A stretch of 64,000 bases of DNA from an uncultured Clostridia bacterium (GTDB taxonomy: Bacteria > Bacillota > Clostridia > TANB77 > CAG-508): contig CAKOTX010000003.1 in NCBI GenBank assembly GCA_934120315.1, positions 1 to 64,000 on the forward strand. Direction: 5' to 3'. Both the position numbers and the translations under genes were made by a program. Below the pieces are notes generated by a model. The model did no database searches. It was not told where the DNA came from and saw only the letters and a program-made list of their open reading frames with translations. Shown piece after piece: positions 1 to 7,445 of this stretch (the stretch's first letter is position 1; every line of letters begins with the position of its first letter).

Positions 1-27
1 TTTATAGATTAATTCTTTATCTTCCAA
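1..27 (-). CDS. 5' end of an unidentified gene (runs off the window)
   Basis: A ribosome site AAAGGAGGT lies about six bases before a TTG codon at 27, and the frame stays open for nine codons (MEDKELIYK) to the window edge. The TTG start is chosen because no ATG follows such a site. The gene lies beyond the terminator of the thioesterase gene, so it probably has its own promoter in 28-90, which is very AT-rich. Too little is present to name a product. Confidence 0.5.
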
Positions 28-90
28 GTAAATACCTCCTTTCTTTCTTTTATAAACTAGCTTACATATAATATAACTTAAAAAAATATA

Positions 91-128
91 AAAAAGATTT
101 AAAATTTTATTAAATTTTTAAATCTTTT
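91..128 (-). terminator. AT-rich terminator after the thioesterase gene
   Basis: Arms AAAAGATTTAAAAATT and AATTTTAAATCTTTTT pair around a short loop and are followed on the minus strand by a T-rich tract. It sits about 50 bases past the thioesterase stop and before the next gene, as expected for an intrinsic terminator. Confidence 0.6.
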
Positions 129-177
129 CATTCTTACACCTCTAAATTACTAGTTATTGTTATAATTTGCCTTGAAA

Positions 178-612
178 TTATTTATTGGTTTTTATACCTT
201 CTTCTAACAATTTTTCAAATATTGTATATATTTTTTCATTCTTCTTTTTTATATTTATTGGTCTTAAAGTTTTATCCGTAAAACAATGTTTTGTCCAAGC
301 ATTTATAACAATTTTTTCTGTCTTTTTATCAATAACATTATAAGTTACTGTCATTCTTACTCCATTAAATTCAGTTATTTTAGGTTCTATTGTAATTATA
401 TCTCCACTTGTTATATGATATTTGTATTTACAATTGACTTCTAATGTTGGAATAGTATAACCTAATTCTTCTAATTTTTCCATTGATATATTCAGTTCTT
501 CTAACCATCTGCATCTTGCCTCTTCTAAAAATCTTATATAATTTGAATGATGAACTACTCCCATTTTATCTGTTTCATAATAGTTTATTTTTCTAGTATA
601 TGAAAAACTCAT
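178..612 (-). CDS. YbgC/FadM-family acyl-CoA thioesterase
   Basis: A 144-residue single hot-dog domain, the normal length for the 4-hydroxybenzoyl-CoA thioesterase/YbgC family, which hydrolyses acyl-CoA or acyl-ACP thioesters in the cytoplasm. The N-terminal segment YETDKMGVVHHSNY carries the family pattern, with the likely catalytic Asp at residue 15 and His at 21/22, followed by the F-x-E-x-A-R helix. The ATG follows GGAGGGG at good spacing. It is about 100 bases downstream of the AlbA_2 gene on the same strand, and I see no strong promoter between them. The exact acyl substrate cannot be told from sequence. Confidence 0.85.
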   Translation of the reverse strand: MSFSYTRKINYYETDKMGVVHHSNYIRFLEEARCRWLEELNISMEKLEELGYTIPTLEVNCKYKYHITSGDIITIEPKITEFNGVRMTVTYNVIDKKTEKIVINAWTKHCFTDKTLRPINIKKKNEKIYTIFEKLLEEGIKTNK

Positions 613-710
613 CTTTTCCCCTCCAATTCAAACAAGAAATTACTATTTTTTATTGTCAGCCATTTTTTATTCCTACATATATTAATAAAGCAAAGTTCAC
701 TTTTAAGTTA

Positions 711-2000
711 TTATTTATTTATTTCATATCTTGTACTTGGCCCGTTTCCGATTTTAACCAAAACACCATTTTCAACTAATTTATTTAATATTGTTGATGT
801 AGTTGTCTTTTCTTTATTAATTAGTGCTTGAGCATTAATTCTTGTTATAGATCCATTTTTTTCAATATATTTTATAATTATATCCATATCACCTTTACTA
901 TTATTTTGTATAGCAACATTATTCAATGATATTTTAGGTAATTTTACAACAAATGATGACGGTAATACATCTATCTCGAAATTTAATCCAATTTTATTAT
1001 AATATGATTTTACTCTTCTTAAGCCACTTCCTATTGCTTCTACCCTCTTTATTCTCATAAAAATAGATTGTAAGTAAGGATTTCTTGAAGTTGATAGACC
1101 TGCTAGTATATCATCAAGTGTTATGTTTCCATATAAAGATCCAAAACTAATAACTTCTATTCCATTATTTTTATATAAATTAAGTATATTAGATGTTAAC
1201 GTTCCATAATCTCTGTGTATAAGAGAATTTAACACAATTTCTCTTAAAATAAATTCTGGATATTCTTCAATATCTTCTCTAACACTCGTATTAATTAATC
1301 CATATGTTGCTGTATTATTTTTTAAATAATCAATTATAGTATCATAAATTTCCAAGATTGATCCTTTAAATTCTTTTCTATCTAAAAAATTATTCTTTTC
1401 ATTTGATTGATACACAGCTAACTTAAATGTAAATGGATTTTGATCAGAAAATAATAATCCTAAGTTTGTATATTTTTGATTTGCAGTAAAATGCAAATTT
1501 TCTTTTATATTATTTTCATTTATATTAATATTATTTTCTTCTAAGGCTTTACTAATATAATCAAAAGTTAATTCTTGATTACTTGAAATTGATGTTTCAA
1601 ATGATAAGCTACTATTTTTTATTATCAATTGTTTTACTGTTTCTTCTGTTGCAGGAATCGAGCAAGAGCCAGTTCTTAAGTATGTTCCTTTTACAATTCC
1701 TTTTTCTTTAAGATAATAAATATCAATTCCTTTTGAAACTTTTATAATAATATATTCTTTATCTTCAATTTTTCCTGTATTTATCGAAACGAAAATTCTA
1801 GCATCTGGATATATATTTGTTCGTATTCCATTAGAAATCTTTTCTTCAATGTCTTTGCAATTATCCACTCCTATTAAATTCCCATTATCATCATATCCAA
1901 TATATATAGTTCCAGAATTTGTGTTCAAAAAAGCTATGATCTCTTTATATATTTTTTCTGTATAATTTTCTTTAAATTCTATTGATTCATTCTCATTCAT
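711..2000 (-). CDS. AlbA_2 / winged-helix transcriptional regulator
   Basis: 429 residues. The N-terminal part (about 5-130, starting ESIEFKEN, with YIGYDDNGNLIGV) is the AlbA_2 (Schlafen-like) domain. The middle contains the HATPase-like segment with REIVLNSLIHRDYG near residue 265. The last 60 residues (KYIEKNGSITRINAQALI) look like a winged helix. This architecture is common in putative DNA-binding regulators often labelled ATP-dependent DNA helicase RecG-like. The start is the ATG at 2000, because the upstream in-frame ATG overlaps the GGAGGT ribosome site. Four TTGAACGAT repeats lie in front, suggesting autoregulation. The regulon is unknown. Confidence 0.75.
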   Translation of the reverse strand: MNENESIEFKENYTEKIYKEIIAFLNTNSGTIYIGYDDNGNLIGVDNCKDIEEKISNGIRTNIYPDARIFVSINTGKIEDKEYIIIKVSKGIDIYYLKEKGIVKGTYLRTGSCSIPATEETVKQLIIKNSSLSFETSISSNQELTFDYISKALEENNININENNIKENLHFTANQKYTNLGLLFSDQNPFTFKLAVYQSNEKNNFLDRKEFKGSILEIYDTIIDYLKNNTATYGLINTSVREDIEEYPEFILREIVLNSLIHRDYGTLTSNILNLYKNNGIEVISFGSLYGNITLDDILAGLSTSRNPYLQSIFMRIKRVEAIGSGLRRVKSYYNKIGLNFEIDVLPSSFVVKLPKISLNNVAIQNNSKGDMDIIIKYIEKNGSITRINAQALINKEKTTTSTILNKLVENGVLVKIGNGPSTRYEINK

Positions 2001-2020
2001 GCTACTTACCTCCATTTTAA

Positions 2021-2057
2021 ATCGTTCAATCGTTCAAAATATCGTTCAATCGTTCAA
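2021..2057 (-). promoter_or_regulatory. Four-copy TTGAACGAT operator-like repeat
   Basis: Two identical 17-bp blocks (2021-2037 and 2041-2057) are separated by three bases. Each block is two head-to-tail TTGAACGAT units. They sit at or just after the predicted transcription start of the AlbA_2 regulator, an ideal place for a repressor that controls its own gene. This is seen in sequence; binding is inferred. Confidence 0.6.
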
Positions 2058-2061
2058 CTAT

Positions 2062-2091
2062 AGTATAACACTTTTATTATAAATTATACAA
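2062..2091 (-). promoter_or_regulatory. Promoter of the AlbA_2 regulator
   Basis: -35 TTGTAT (2086-2091), 18 bases, -10 TATACT (2062-2067), reading towards the regulator gene. The repeated operator follows immediately. Confidence 0.55.
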
Positions 2092-2678
2092 GATATATTT
2101 TAAAATTTTACATTTTTCAATACTCCAAGTTGGTCGTATTACTTTGATTTTGTGCAATGTTATCTACAACTAAATATAAAGGATTTTATATCCCCTACCT
2201 ACTATTTAATTGTAGACAACATTTAACTTTTTTGGTTTTAAAAATAATTAAAACAACTGATTAAATTTATACCACATAGTAAATTCATGTGTCAAAATTT
2301 TTCATTGTTAGTTACAATTGGATTTTTAACTTTGGCTTTTCATATTGATCAATAATTTGATTATATTTTTGGTAACTAATCAAATTATTAAACTTTTTTC
2401 AGGAGATTTTGATTTTATTTGTTCTTAGATAAACAAATGCATAAAATTATAATCTTCAAAAAATCAAATTTATCTGTATGTGTGTGGGAATATCAACATT
2501 AAAATTTAATTTTACCCCTATTCCCCATCCTTGTAACTATTTAGTTGATTTTTATTTATAGTTTCTTTCAATTTTTCATATCTATTTATGAAAAGAGCTT
2601 TATTATCATTTGATTAGTCTTTTTATATGAAATATTTGTAAAATTTTATTTGATTTTTACATTTTTTAGTATTTTTTC
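2092..2678. other. Long intergenic region with inverted repeats
   Basis: No open frame with a ribosome site is visible between the divergent regulator and membrane-protein genes. Two inverted repeats stand out. Arms 2156-2175 and 2204-2223 match at about 18 of 20 positions around a 28-base loop. Arms AATAATTTGATTA and TAATCAAATTATT (roughly 2350-2391) are perfect around a 13-base loop. A small dyad ATTTGTT/AACAAAT follows near 2420-2440. These could fold as RNA or be the remains of a mobile element. No match to a known ncRNA family is apparent. Confidence 0.4.
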
Positions 2679-2707
2679 TTGACTTTATTAGTATAGCTTT
2701 ATATAAT
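2679..2707 (+). promoter_or_regulatory. Promoter of the 2742 membrane-protein gene
   Basis: -35 TTGACT (2679-2684), 17 bases, -10 TATAAT (2702-2707), reading rightwards and ending about 35 bases before the start codon. Near-consensus vegetative promoter. Confidence 0.7.
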
Positions 2708-2741
2708 ACTTTTATCATTTGAATATGAGAGGATGTTGAAA

Positions 2742-3677
2742 ATGTGTTATTGGTATAGTTTTAAAAATAAATTAAAAGTTATAATTAATTATATATGCAG
2801 TTTATTAAAAATATTGTTTTTTAATATTTTAAAAATTATAGGTGTTATTATCATTATCTTTATAGTATTTTCTGCTTCAGTTTTTATTTTCAATAAATGT
2901 GATATTCAAACACCTTCTGATATGGAAAGTCAGGAAATCTTTATTTATGGTATTAGTTTGAGCAATTGGGGAACTTGGATTACATTGATAGGTTTAATTT
3001 TTACAGCCATTTGGTCAATGCATCAATATATAAAGAGTAGAAACTTAAGCCAGCAAGAAAAAGCTTCATTAATAGCTCAAGATTTTGCAAATAATCTAAT
3101 AGAGCGAATGAGCCTAATTTCTGATGTTTTAATGAAAAATCAGGAAGTCCAAAAGACAATTAAAATTCTTGATGAAAACAACATTAGTCAATTCACAAGA
3201 ATAGAAGCTAAAGAAATTTTTGATAACGAAAATTGCTTTGAAGGCTTTTCAAAGATTCTAAAGTCAAAGAAAACCCAACAAAGATACAATAAAATTTTAA
3301 GTGAAAATTATAACAATAAAGAAAAAGAAAAATTCGATAGCAATTTTAATGTATTAGTAAGTAACACTCTTAATCAACTTGAAGCTATCTGCATAAGTAT
3401 TAGTAGCGAAGCTGCTGGATCTCAATTCATCTATGAATCGCTACACCAAATGTTTCTAAGTACAATAGAAATATTATATTTAAAAATTTCTGACTCTAAT
3501 CGCAACAATGTAGATAAATACTATACTAATGTTATTTCAGTCTACAATATGTGGAACTTTCAAAAAGATAAAGACATTAAAAAGTTAACAAAAACAAGTA
3601 AGAAAATTCAAAAACTTGAAAATAAAATGAATAAAGAAATCAAAAATCTTTTAAATAAGCAAACTAAAACAGTCTAA
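2742..3677 (+). CDS. Membrane-anchored protein of unknown function
   Basis: 311 residues. Two hydrophobic segments lie near residues 20-50 (LKIIGVIIIIFIVFSASVF) and 75-95 (WGTWITLIGLIFTAIW). The remaining 200 residues are charged and helical and probably cytoplasmic. The ATG at 2742 is preferred because GAGAGG lies nine bases upstream; the ATG at 2733 overlaps that site. It has its own promoter and ends inside a 36-bp palindrome that also ends a convergent small gene. I do not recognise a family. The N-terminal two-helix hairpin plus helical tail is typical of many phage-defence-associated or stress membrane proteins, but there is no direct evidence for that here. Confidence 0.65.
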   Translation: MCYWYSFKNKLKVIINYICSLLKILFFNILKIIGVIIIIFIVFSASVFIFNKCDIQTPSDMESQEIFIYGISLSNWGTWITLIGLIFTAIWSMHQYIKSRNLSQQEKASLIAQDFANNLIERMSLISDVLMKNQEVQKTIKILDENNISQFTRIEAKEIFDNENCFEGFSKILKSKKTQQRYNKILSENYNNKEKEKFDSNFNVLVSNTLNQLEAICISISSEAAGSQFIYESLHQMFLSTIEILYLKISDSNRNNVDKYYTNVISVYNMWNFQKDKDIKKLTKTSKKIQKLENKMNKEIKNLLNKQTKTV

Positions 3678-3696
3678 TATTAGACTGTTTTAGTTT
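3661..3696. terminator. Perfect 36-bp bidirectional terminator palindrome
   Basis: Bases 3661-3678 and 3679-3696 are exact reverse complements, centred on AATATT and flanked by T runs on both strands. The stop codons of the plus-strand membrane-protein gene (3675-3677) and of the minus-strand 28-codon gene (3680-3682) both lie inside it. Both proteins therefore end in the same residues, TKTV. Confidence 0.85.
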
Positions 3697-3766
3697 TTTC
3701 TTTGTCTTTAGATGTTGCTTTATTATTCTTTATTTCTTCATATTTTTTTAACCATTCTTGATACAT
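3680..3766 (-). CDS. 28-residue small protein gene with its own promoter
   Basis: An ATG at 3766 follows GGAGGGATTTAT and opens a 28-codon frame starting MYQEWLKKYEEIKNN and ending in TKTV. The peptide is charged and probably helical. It is supported by a full transcription unit: near-consensus promoter at 3825-3853, strong ribosome site, and the palindromic terminator overlapping its stop. It was too short for a standard gene caller. It could be a small regulatory or toxin-like peptide, or the mRNA may be the functional product. No function can be assigned. Confidence 0.6.
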   Translation of the reverse strand: MYQEWLKKYEEIKNNKATSKDKEKTKTV

Positions 3767-3824
3767 ATAAATCCCTCCCTCATAATATCTCTACTTTTAG
3801 TAAAATATTATTATGATTTACTAA

Positions 3825-3853
3825 ATTATATGAATATTTTTTCAAAAAGTCAA
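3825..3853 (-). promoter_or_regulatory. Promoter of the 28-codon gene
   Basis: -35 TTGACT (3848-3853), 17 bases, -10 TATAAT (3825-3830). The roughly 50-base leader before the ATG contains a stem TTTAGTAAA/TTTACTAAA, so the leader may be structured. Confidence 0.65.
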
Positions 3854-3984
3854 TACTTTTTTTAAAGTTTCTTAAGTTTGTAAAATAGCTATTTCGAGCC
3901 TTTTATCAGACTGTTAAAATCAATTTTAAGCCTTTTTATTTTGAATCAATATAGTTTTATACCTCAATTTTATTCATGAAACTT

Positions 3985-4242
3985 CTAGTATTCTATTGTT
4001 CCATACTTTGCCATTATCTTTTTCTTCATTTTCATATGTTGATTTTTTAATTTGGTCATTTTTTTCTTGTATTTTTGATTCAATTTCTTGTATTTTTTCT
4101 CTATTTTTTCTTCCATTTTCAACTCTGCTATTTCCCAAGGTTCCATTGGATCTATTATCTCCACTGGTTCTTTCAAATACCAATCTGCTATTTTTTGAAG
4201 TATCTTGTTTTTCTTTTTTTTCAATGTATTCGAGATTTTCAT
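3985..4242 (-). CDS. Lysine-rich coiled-coil small protein, unknown
   Basis: 85 residues, extremely basic. The second half (roughly residues 45-80, EEKIEKKYKKLNQKYKKK) is a continuous lysine-rich amphipathic helix, likely a coiled coil or nucleic-acid-binding surface. The N-terminal third includes WYLKEPVEIIDPMEPWEI. The start is ATG 4242 with AAGGTG seven bases before it; the GTG nine bases earlier overlaps that site. It is a single-gene unit with a consensus promoter at 4268-4296. No recognised family; a genuine gene is supported by promoter plus ribosome site. Confidence 0.6.
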   Translation of the reverse strand: MKISNTLKKKKNKILQKIADWYLKEPVEIIDPMEPWEIAELKMEEKIEKKYKKLNQKYKKKMTKLKNQHMKMKKKIMAKYGTIEY

Positions 4243-4267
4243 TATAATCACCTTTCTTATTAAAATG

Positions 4268-4296
4268 ATTATATATATCGTCTTTTACTTTGTCAA
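4268..4296 (-). promoter_or_regulatory. Consensus promoter of the lysine-rich small gene
   Basis: -35 TTGACA (4291-4296), 17 bases, -10 TATAAT (4268-4273): an exact match to the vegetative consensus, about 25 bases before the start codon. Confidence 0.75.
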
Positions 4297-4339
4297 CATT
4301 TTTTTATTTTTAAAATAATTATATAGAAGATTTAAAGAA

Positions 4340-4375
4340 AAAAATTGAAGAGAGTTTATATCAACCTCTCCTCTT
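4340..4375 (-). terminator. Terminator after the 57-residue small gene
   Basis: Arms GAGGAGAG and CTCTCTTC (4366-4373 and 4347-4354 on the plus strand), followed on the minus strand by a T-rich tract. Confidence 0.6.
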
Positions 4376-4395
4376 TTCTTTTCATCTAAATATAC

Positions 4396-4569
4396 TTAAA
4401 TATATTTCGCCATTTCAACAATTTCAGCAAAAGTTTCTTTTTGAGCTATGTACCTAAGGCTTTCAGGAGACAGTACTAAAAAATAAGTAACTAGTAATTC
4501 ATATTCAGACTGTTTTTTTATATTTAAAATTTTTATCATTTGTAAAGACTTAATAAAATAGTATTTCAA
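4396..4569 (-). CDS. 57-residue hypothetical protein
   Basis: The best start is TTG 4569, six bases after GAGAGGTG. An in-frame GTG at 4576-4578 overlaps that ribosome site and is less likely. The protein ends ESLRYIAQKETFAEIVEMAKYI and looks helical. A perfect TTAACATA-AAA-TATGTTAA dyad lies about 30 bases upstream and a terminator follows, so it is probably a separate transcription unit. No family recognised. It could also be a fragment of a larger helical protein, but there is no adjacent remnant to show this. Confidence 0.5.
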   Translation of the reverse strand: MKYYFIKSLQMIKILNIKKQSEYELLVTYFLVLSPESLRYIAQKETFAEIVEMAKYI

Positions 4570-4591
4570 ACTAATCACCTCTCTATAATCA

Positions 4592-4610
4592 ATGTTAACA
4601 TATTTTATGT
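4592..4610. promoter_or_regulatory. Perfect TTAACATA dyad before the 57-residue gene
   Basis: The 19-base dyad TTAACATA-AAA-TATGTTAA is an operator-like inverted repeat in the promoter region of the small gene. The coordinates may be off by a few bases. No clear -35/-10 pair could be assigned around it. Confidence 0.4.
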
Positions 4611-4682
4611 TAATTGTATGTCGAAGTTTAGCTTCAAAATTTTTTTATTATGACCTATTCTACTAATTTTCGATATAAATAC

Positions 4683-4731
4683 AAAAAAGTCCTAACAATC
4701 TGCATAAAAACAACATTGTTAGAACTTTTTA
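4683..4731 (-). terminator. Terminator after the 4733 gene
   Basis: Arms AAGTTCTAACAATG and TTGTTAGGACTT around a loop, with a following TTTTTT tract on the minus strand, directly after the stop codon of the 111-residue gene. Confidence 0.7.
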
Positions 4732-4732
4732 T

Positions 4733-5068
4733 TTAGTCAATATTGGGAACTTTGAATTGAGAAATAATCTTTTCTGCTTCCTGAACCGTAATGAATTTTT
4801 TATCCATCATCGTTTTCTTAAGACTAGCTAAGAATCCATCATTTTGATTGTAAATCTCTGTATAAACTTGATCGACATCAAGCTTATTTTTGGACTTCAA
4901 TACAATTTTGGCATACAAATTTGCATAAATGAAACTAATATCTGCCAAATAACGATAAATATCCTCAATTGAAACACCTTGACCAGGACTGTCGTAAATC
5001 ATGATTTTTTCCATGTCACTTTCCAAATCTTGACCTAATGAATTGTATGGAAGCCATTGCTTTTCCAT
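4733..5068 (-). CDS. 111-residue hypothetical protein
   Basis: Starts MEKQWLPYNSLGQ at ATG 5068, preceded by GGGAGG at nine bases; the longer open frame to 5164 lacks any ribosome site. It is soluble and largely helical (EDIYRYLADISFIYANLYAK in the middle). Base composition looks a little richer in GC than its neighbours, resembling the two unknown genes at 10869-11641. It lies downstream of the rho terminator. I do not recognise the family. Confidence 0.55.
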   Translation of the reverse strand: MEKQWLPYNSLGQDLESDMEKIMIYDSPGQGVSIEDIYRYLADISFIYANLYAKIVLKSKNKLDVDQVYTEIYNQNDGFLASLKKTMMDKKFITVQEAEKIISQFKVPNID

Positions 5069-5162
5069 AATTGTTTTCCTCCCAAAATTAATGTGTGTAA
5101 GGATTTTCCTATAAACGAATAGTTTAATTTTATCATAATATTTCATCAAAGTCAAATAAAAC

Positions 5163-5197
5163 AAAGAATAAAACCAGCTATCTAAGAGATAACTGGT
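5163..5197 (-). terminator. rho terminator
   Basis: Arms 5173-5183 and 5187-5197 (ACCAGTTATCT/AGATAGCTGGT) with one mismatch, followed by TTTTATTCTTT on the minus strand, immediately after the rho stop codon. Confidence 0.7.
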
Positions 5198-5204
5198 CTA
5201 AAAT

Positions 5205-6560
5205 CTAATTTTTGTAATTTCTTAAATATGAATCCATTTTTTCTATGAATTCAGCATTATTTTTAGTTTGAGTCATTTGAGTGATAATTTGTTCTGTTAC
5301 ATCAGCAACAGGTAAATTATTTAATGCTTTTCTTAATGCAAATACTGTTTCCATTTCAGGTTTTGTTAATAACAAATCTTCTCTTCTTGTTCCAGATTTA
5401 TTTACATCTATTGCAGGGAAAATACGTTTTTCAGATAGTTTTCTATCTAGGTGTACTTCCATATTACCTGTACCTTTAAATTCCTCAAATATTACATCAT
5501 CCATTCTGCTTCCTGTTTCAATTAATGCTGTTGCTAATATTGTTAAACTTCCACCATTTTCAATATTTCTTGCAGCTCCAAAGAATTTTTTTGGTTTATG
5601 CAATGCAGCTGGATCAAGACCACCTGATAGTGTTTTTCCTGATGAAGGCATTACTAAGTTATATGCTCTTGCTAATCTTGTAATACTGTCTAATAGGATT
5701 ACTACGTCTTTGTTGTGTTCAATAATTCTTTTTGCTCTTTCAAGAACCATTTCAGCAACTTTTACATGATGTTCAGGCATTTCATCAAATGTTGAATAAA
5801 TAACTTGTCCTTTTATTGAACGTTTCATATCTGTTACTTCTTCTGGTCTCTCATCAATTAGAAGTACAATTAATTCGACTTCTGGATTGTTTGCTGAAAT
5901 ACTATTTGCTATTTTCTTTAATAATGTTGTTTTTCCAACTTTTGGTGGAGCTACAATCATTCCTCTTTGTCCTTTTCCAATAGGAGAGATTAAATCTATT
6001 ATTCTCATTGCATATTCTGTTGGAACTGTTTCTAGTTTTAGTCTTTCATTTGGATAAATTGGTGTTAATTCATCAAATCTTTTTCTTTTTGCAGCTTTTT
6101 CTGGATGTTCTCCATTTACTTCTCCAACAAATATTAAAGATGGAAATTTTTCCCCTTCTTTTGTTCTTGAAATACCTTTTATAATATCTCCTGTATCTAA
6201 TTTGAATCTTCTTATTTGGATAGGTGATATGTATACATCTTTAGGACTTGATAAATAATTGTCTCCTCTTAGGAATCCATATCCATCTGGCAATACTTCT
6301 AGGATTCCTTCAACAATTTCATCATCCTCGTTTGTTACCTTGTAGTCTATAACAGCTTCTCCAGCTTCTTCAAATTGTTCTTCATCATTTTTATCATATC
6401 TAATTTCTTCTTTTGGCTCTTCATGTGGCTTAGATGTTTCTGCTACTTGTTTTAGCAAGTCAATTAACTCATCTTTTTTTAATTTTGAAATATTTTTAAT
6501 ATTTTGTTCTTTGGCAAAATTTCTCAATTCTAATAATGTCATATTTTCTAATTCTGACAT
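5205..6560 (-). CDS. rho: Transcription termination factor Rho
   Basis: 451 residues, close to the usual size with a modest acidic linker insertion (about 45-85). It is a hexameric RNA-dependent ATPase that releases transcripts. Visible parts: Rho_N SAP-like domain (about 5-42, LLELRNFAKEQN), an OB-fold RNA-binding domain (about 83-150, EVLPDGYGFLR), Walker A at 204-211 (APPKVGKT), Walker B LLIDERPEEVTDM, DSITRLARAYN, and the secondary-site segment EEFKGTGNMEVHLDR. It follows divIC after a terminator and has its own terminator downstream. Confidence 0.97.
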   Translation of the reverse strand: MSELENMTLLELRNFAKEQNIKNISKLKKDELIDLLKQVAETSKPHEEPKEEIRYDKNDEEQFEEAGEAVIDYKVTNEDDEIVEGILEVLPDGYGFLRGDNYLSSPKDVYISPIQIRRFKLDTGDIIKGISRTKEGEKFPSLIFVGEVNGEHPEKAAKRKRFDELTPIYPNERLKLETVPTEYAMRIIDLISPIGKGQRGMIVAPPKVGKTTLLKKIANSISANNPEVELIVLLIDERPEEVTDMKRSIKGQVIYSTFDEMPEHHVKVAEMVLERAKRIIEHNKDVVILLDSITRLARAYNLVMPSSGKTLSGGLDPAALHKPKKFFGAARNIENGGSLTILATALIETGSRMDDVIFEEFKGTGNMEVHLDRKLSEKRIFPAIDVNKSGTRREDLLLTKPEMETVFALRKALNNLPVADVTEQIITQMTQTKNNAEFIEKMDSYLRNYKN

Positions 6561-6624
6561 AAGCTACCTCCTATTATATTATTTTATATATTTTTATCTG
6601 GATTAATTTGTAGATTTTAATATT

Positions 6625-6669
6625 TAAAAAAATAAAATCCTTAAAACTTGAATGTTGTTTTAAGGATTT
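6625..6669 (-). terminator. Terminator overlapping the divIC stop
   Basis: Perfect 13-bp arms 6635-6647 and 6657-6669 (AAATCCTTAAAAC) followed by TTATTTTTTT on the minus strand. The divIC stop codon (6668-6670) is part of the stem, so rho is probably transcribed separately. Confidence 0.8.
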
Positions 6670-6949
6670 ACATGTTACTATCGACATAAACTCTTTCGTT
6701 TTGTAAATACATTCCTAGTTTTTCACGTGCTAATTTTTCTATATAATCTAATGATGTTATATTTTGTTTTTCTTGTTCTAAATTTTCTTTGTTTTGATTT
6801 AATTCACTTTCTGCTACATCTATTTTAGATGATAAACTTTTTATTTCGTCTTGATATTGTGAAATACTTATCTGCTGTTTAATTAACATTACTCCCCATA
6901 CTATTAAGGCTATAAGAAATGCATTTCTTAGTAATTTGTTTTTCTTCAT
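6668..6949 (-). CDS. DivIC/FtsB-like septum formation initiator
   Basis: 93 residues. Short cytoplasmic N terminus, one membrane helix (about 9-24, LRNAFLIALIVWGVML), then a heptad-rich coiled coil (about 28-65) and the C-terminal motif YIEKLAREKLGM typical of the DivIC/FtsB family. These proteins act in the divisome with FtsL and DivIB outside the membrane. The gene follows yabP and yabQ, the conserved order of the yabP-yabQ-divIC cluster of spore formers. A terminator overlaps its stop codon. Confidence 0.88.
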   Translation of the reverse strand: MKKNKLLRNAFLIALIVWGVMLIKQQISISQYQDEIKSLSSKIDVAESELNQNKENLEQEKQNITSLDYIEKLAREKLGMYLQNERVYVDSNM

Positions 6950-6990
6950 ATGTATTCTCTCTTTTCTAAAAAAATAATCTTACATATATA

Positions 6991-7431
6991 TTATTCTCCA
7001 TCTTTTACCATTTTCCCCTTTTTTATTTTCAATTTTTTTGAAAAAATATTAAATATTTTCATAATAACTGTAAAAAACTTGTGAAATATTGAAAATAATG
7101 TTTTAAAAGGTAGTTCTAAGACTTTAACAATCAAAATTAAAATTTTTGATAATAATGAAATTATTATATTACTTAATGTAAGCATATATATAAGAACTCC
7201 CATTATTATTCCTAAAAACATGTATATACGTATTTCTCCATTATTGAAGTACCATATGTTATATAGAATCAAAACTCCTGTTAAAATCCAAAATAAGACG
7301 TCTTCAAAATATGTTATGATATTAGATGTTTTAAAACTTCTTCTTAAAATTCTAAAAAAATCAAATAATAGGCCTATAATAACACCAGTTAATGAAAAAA
7401 CGATAAATAAATATGCTTGATTTTGAGCCAT
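6991..7431 (-). CDS. yabQ: Spore cortex biosynthesis protein YabQ
   Basis: 146 residues with three hydrophobic segments near 8-28 (LFIVFSLTGVIIGLLFDFFR), 45-85 and 100-125, and a basic tail ending KIKKGKMVKDGE. The N-terminal GLLFDFFRILRR is the family signature of YabQ, a mother-cell membrane protein needed for spore cortex formation in Bacillus. Position between yabP and divIC supports the name. The start ATG follows AAAGGCG. Confidence 0.85.
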   Translation of the reverse strand: MAQNQAYLFIVFSLTGVIIGLLFDFFRILRRSFKTSNIITYFEDVLFWILTGVLILYNIWYFNNGEIRIYMFLGIIMGVLIYMLTLSNIIISLLSKILILIVKVLELPFKTLFSIFHKFFTVIMKIFNIFSKKLKIKKGKMVKDGE

Positions 7432-7445
7432 AATAATTCGCCTTT

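Noticed and set aside
5281..5769. 162-residue open frame on the plus strand
   Set aside because: Runs antisense through rho, with no ribosome site and no family features; a shadow of the Rho gene.
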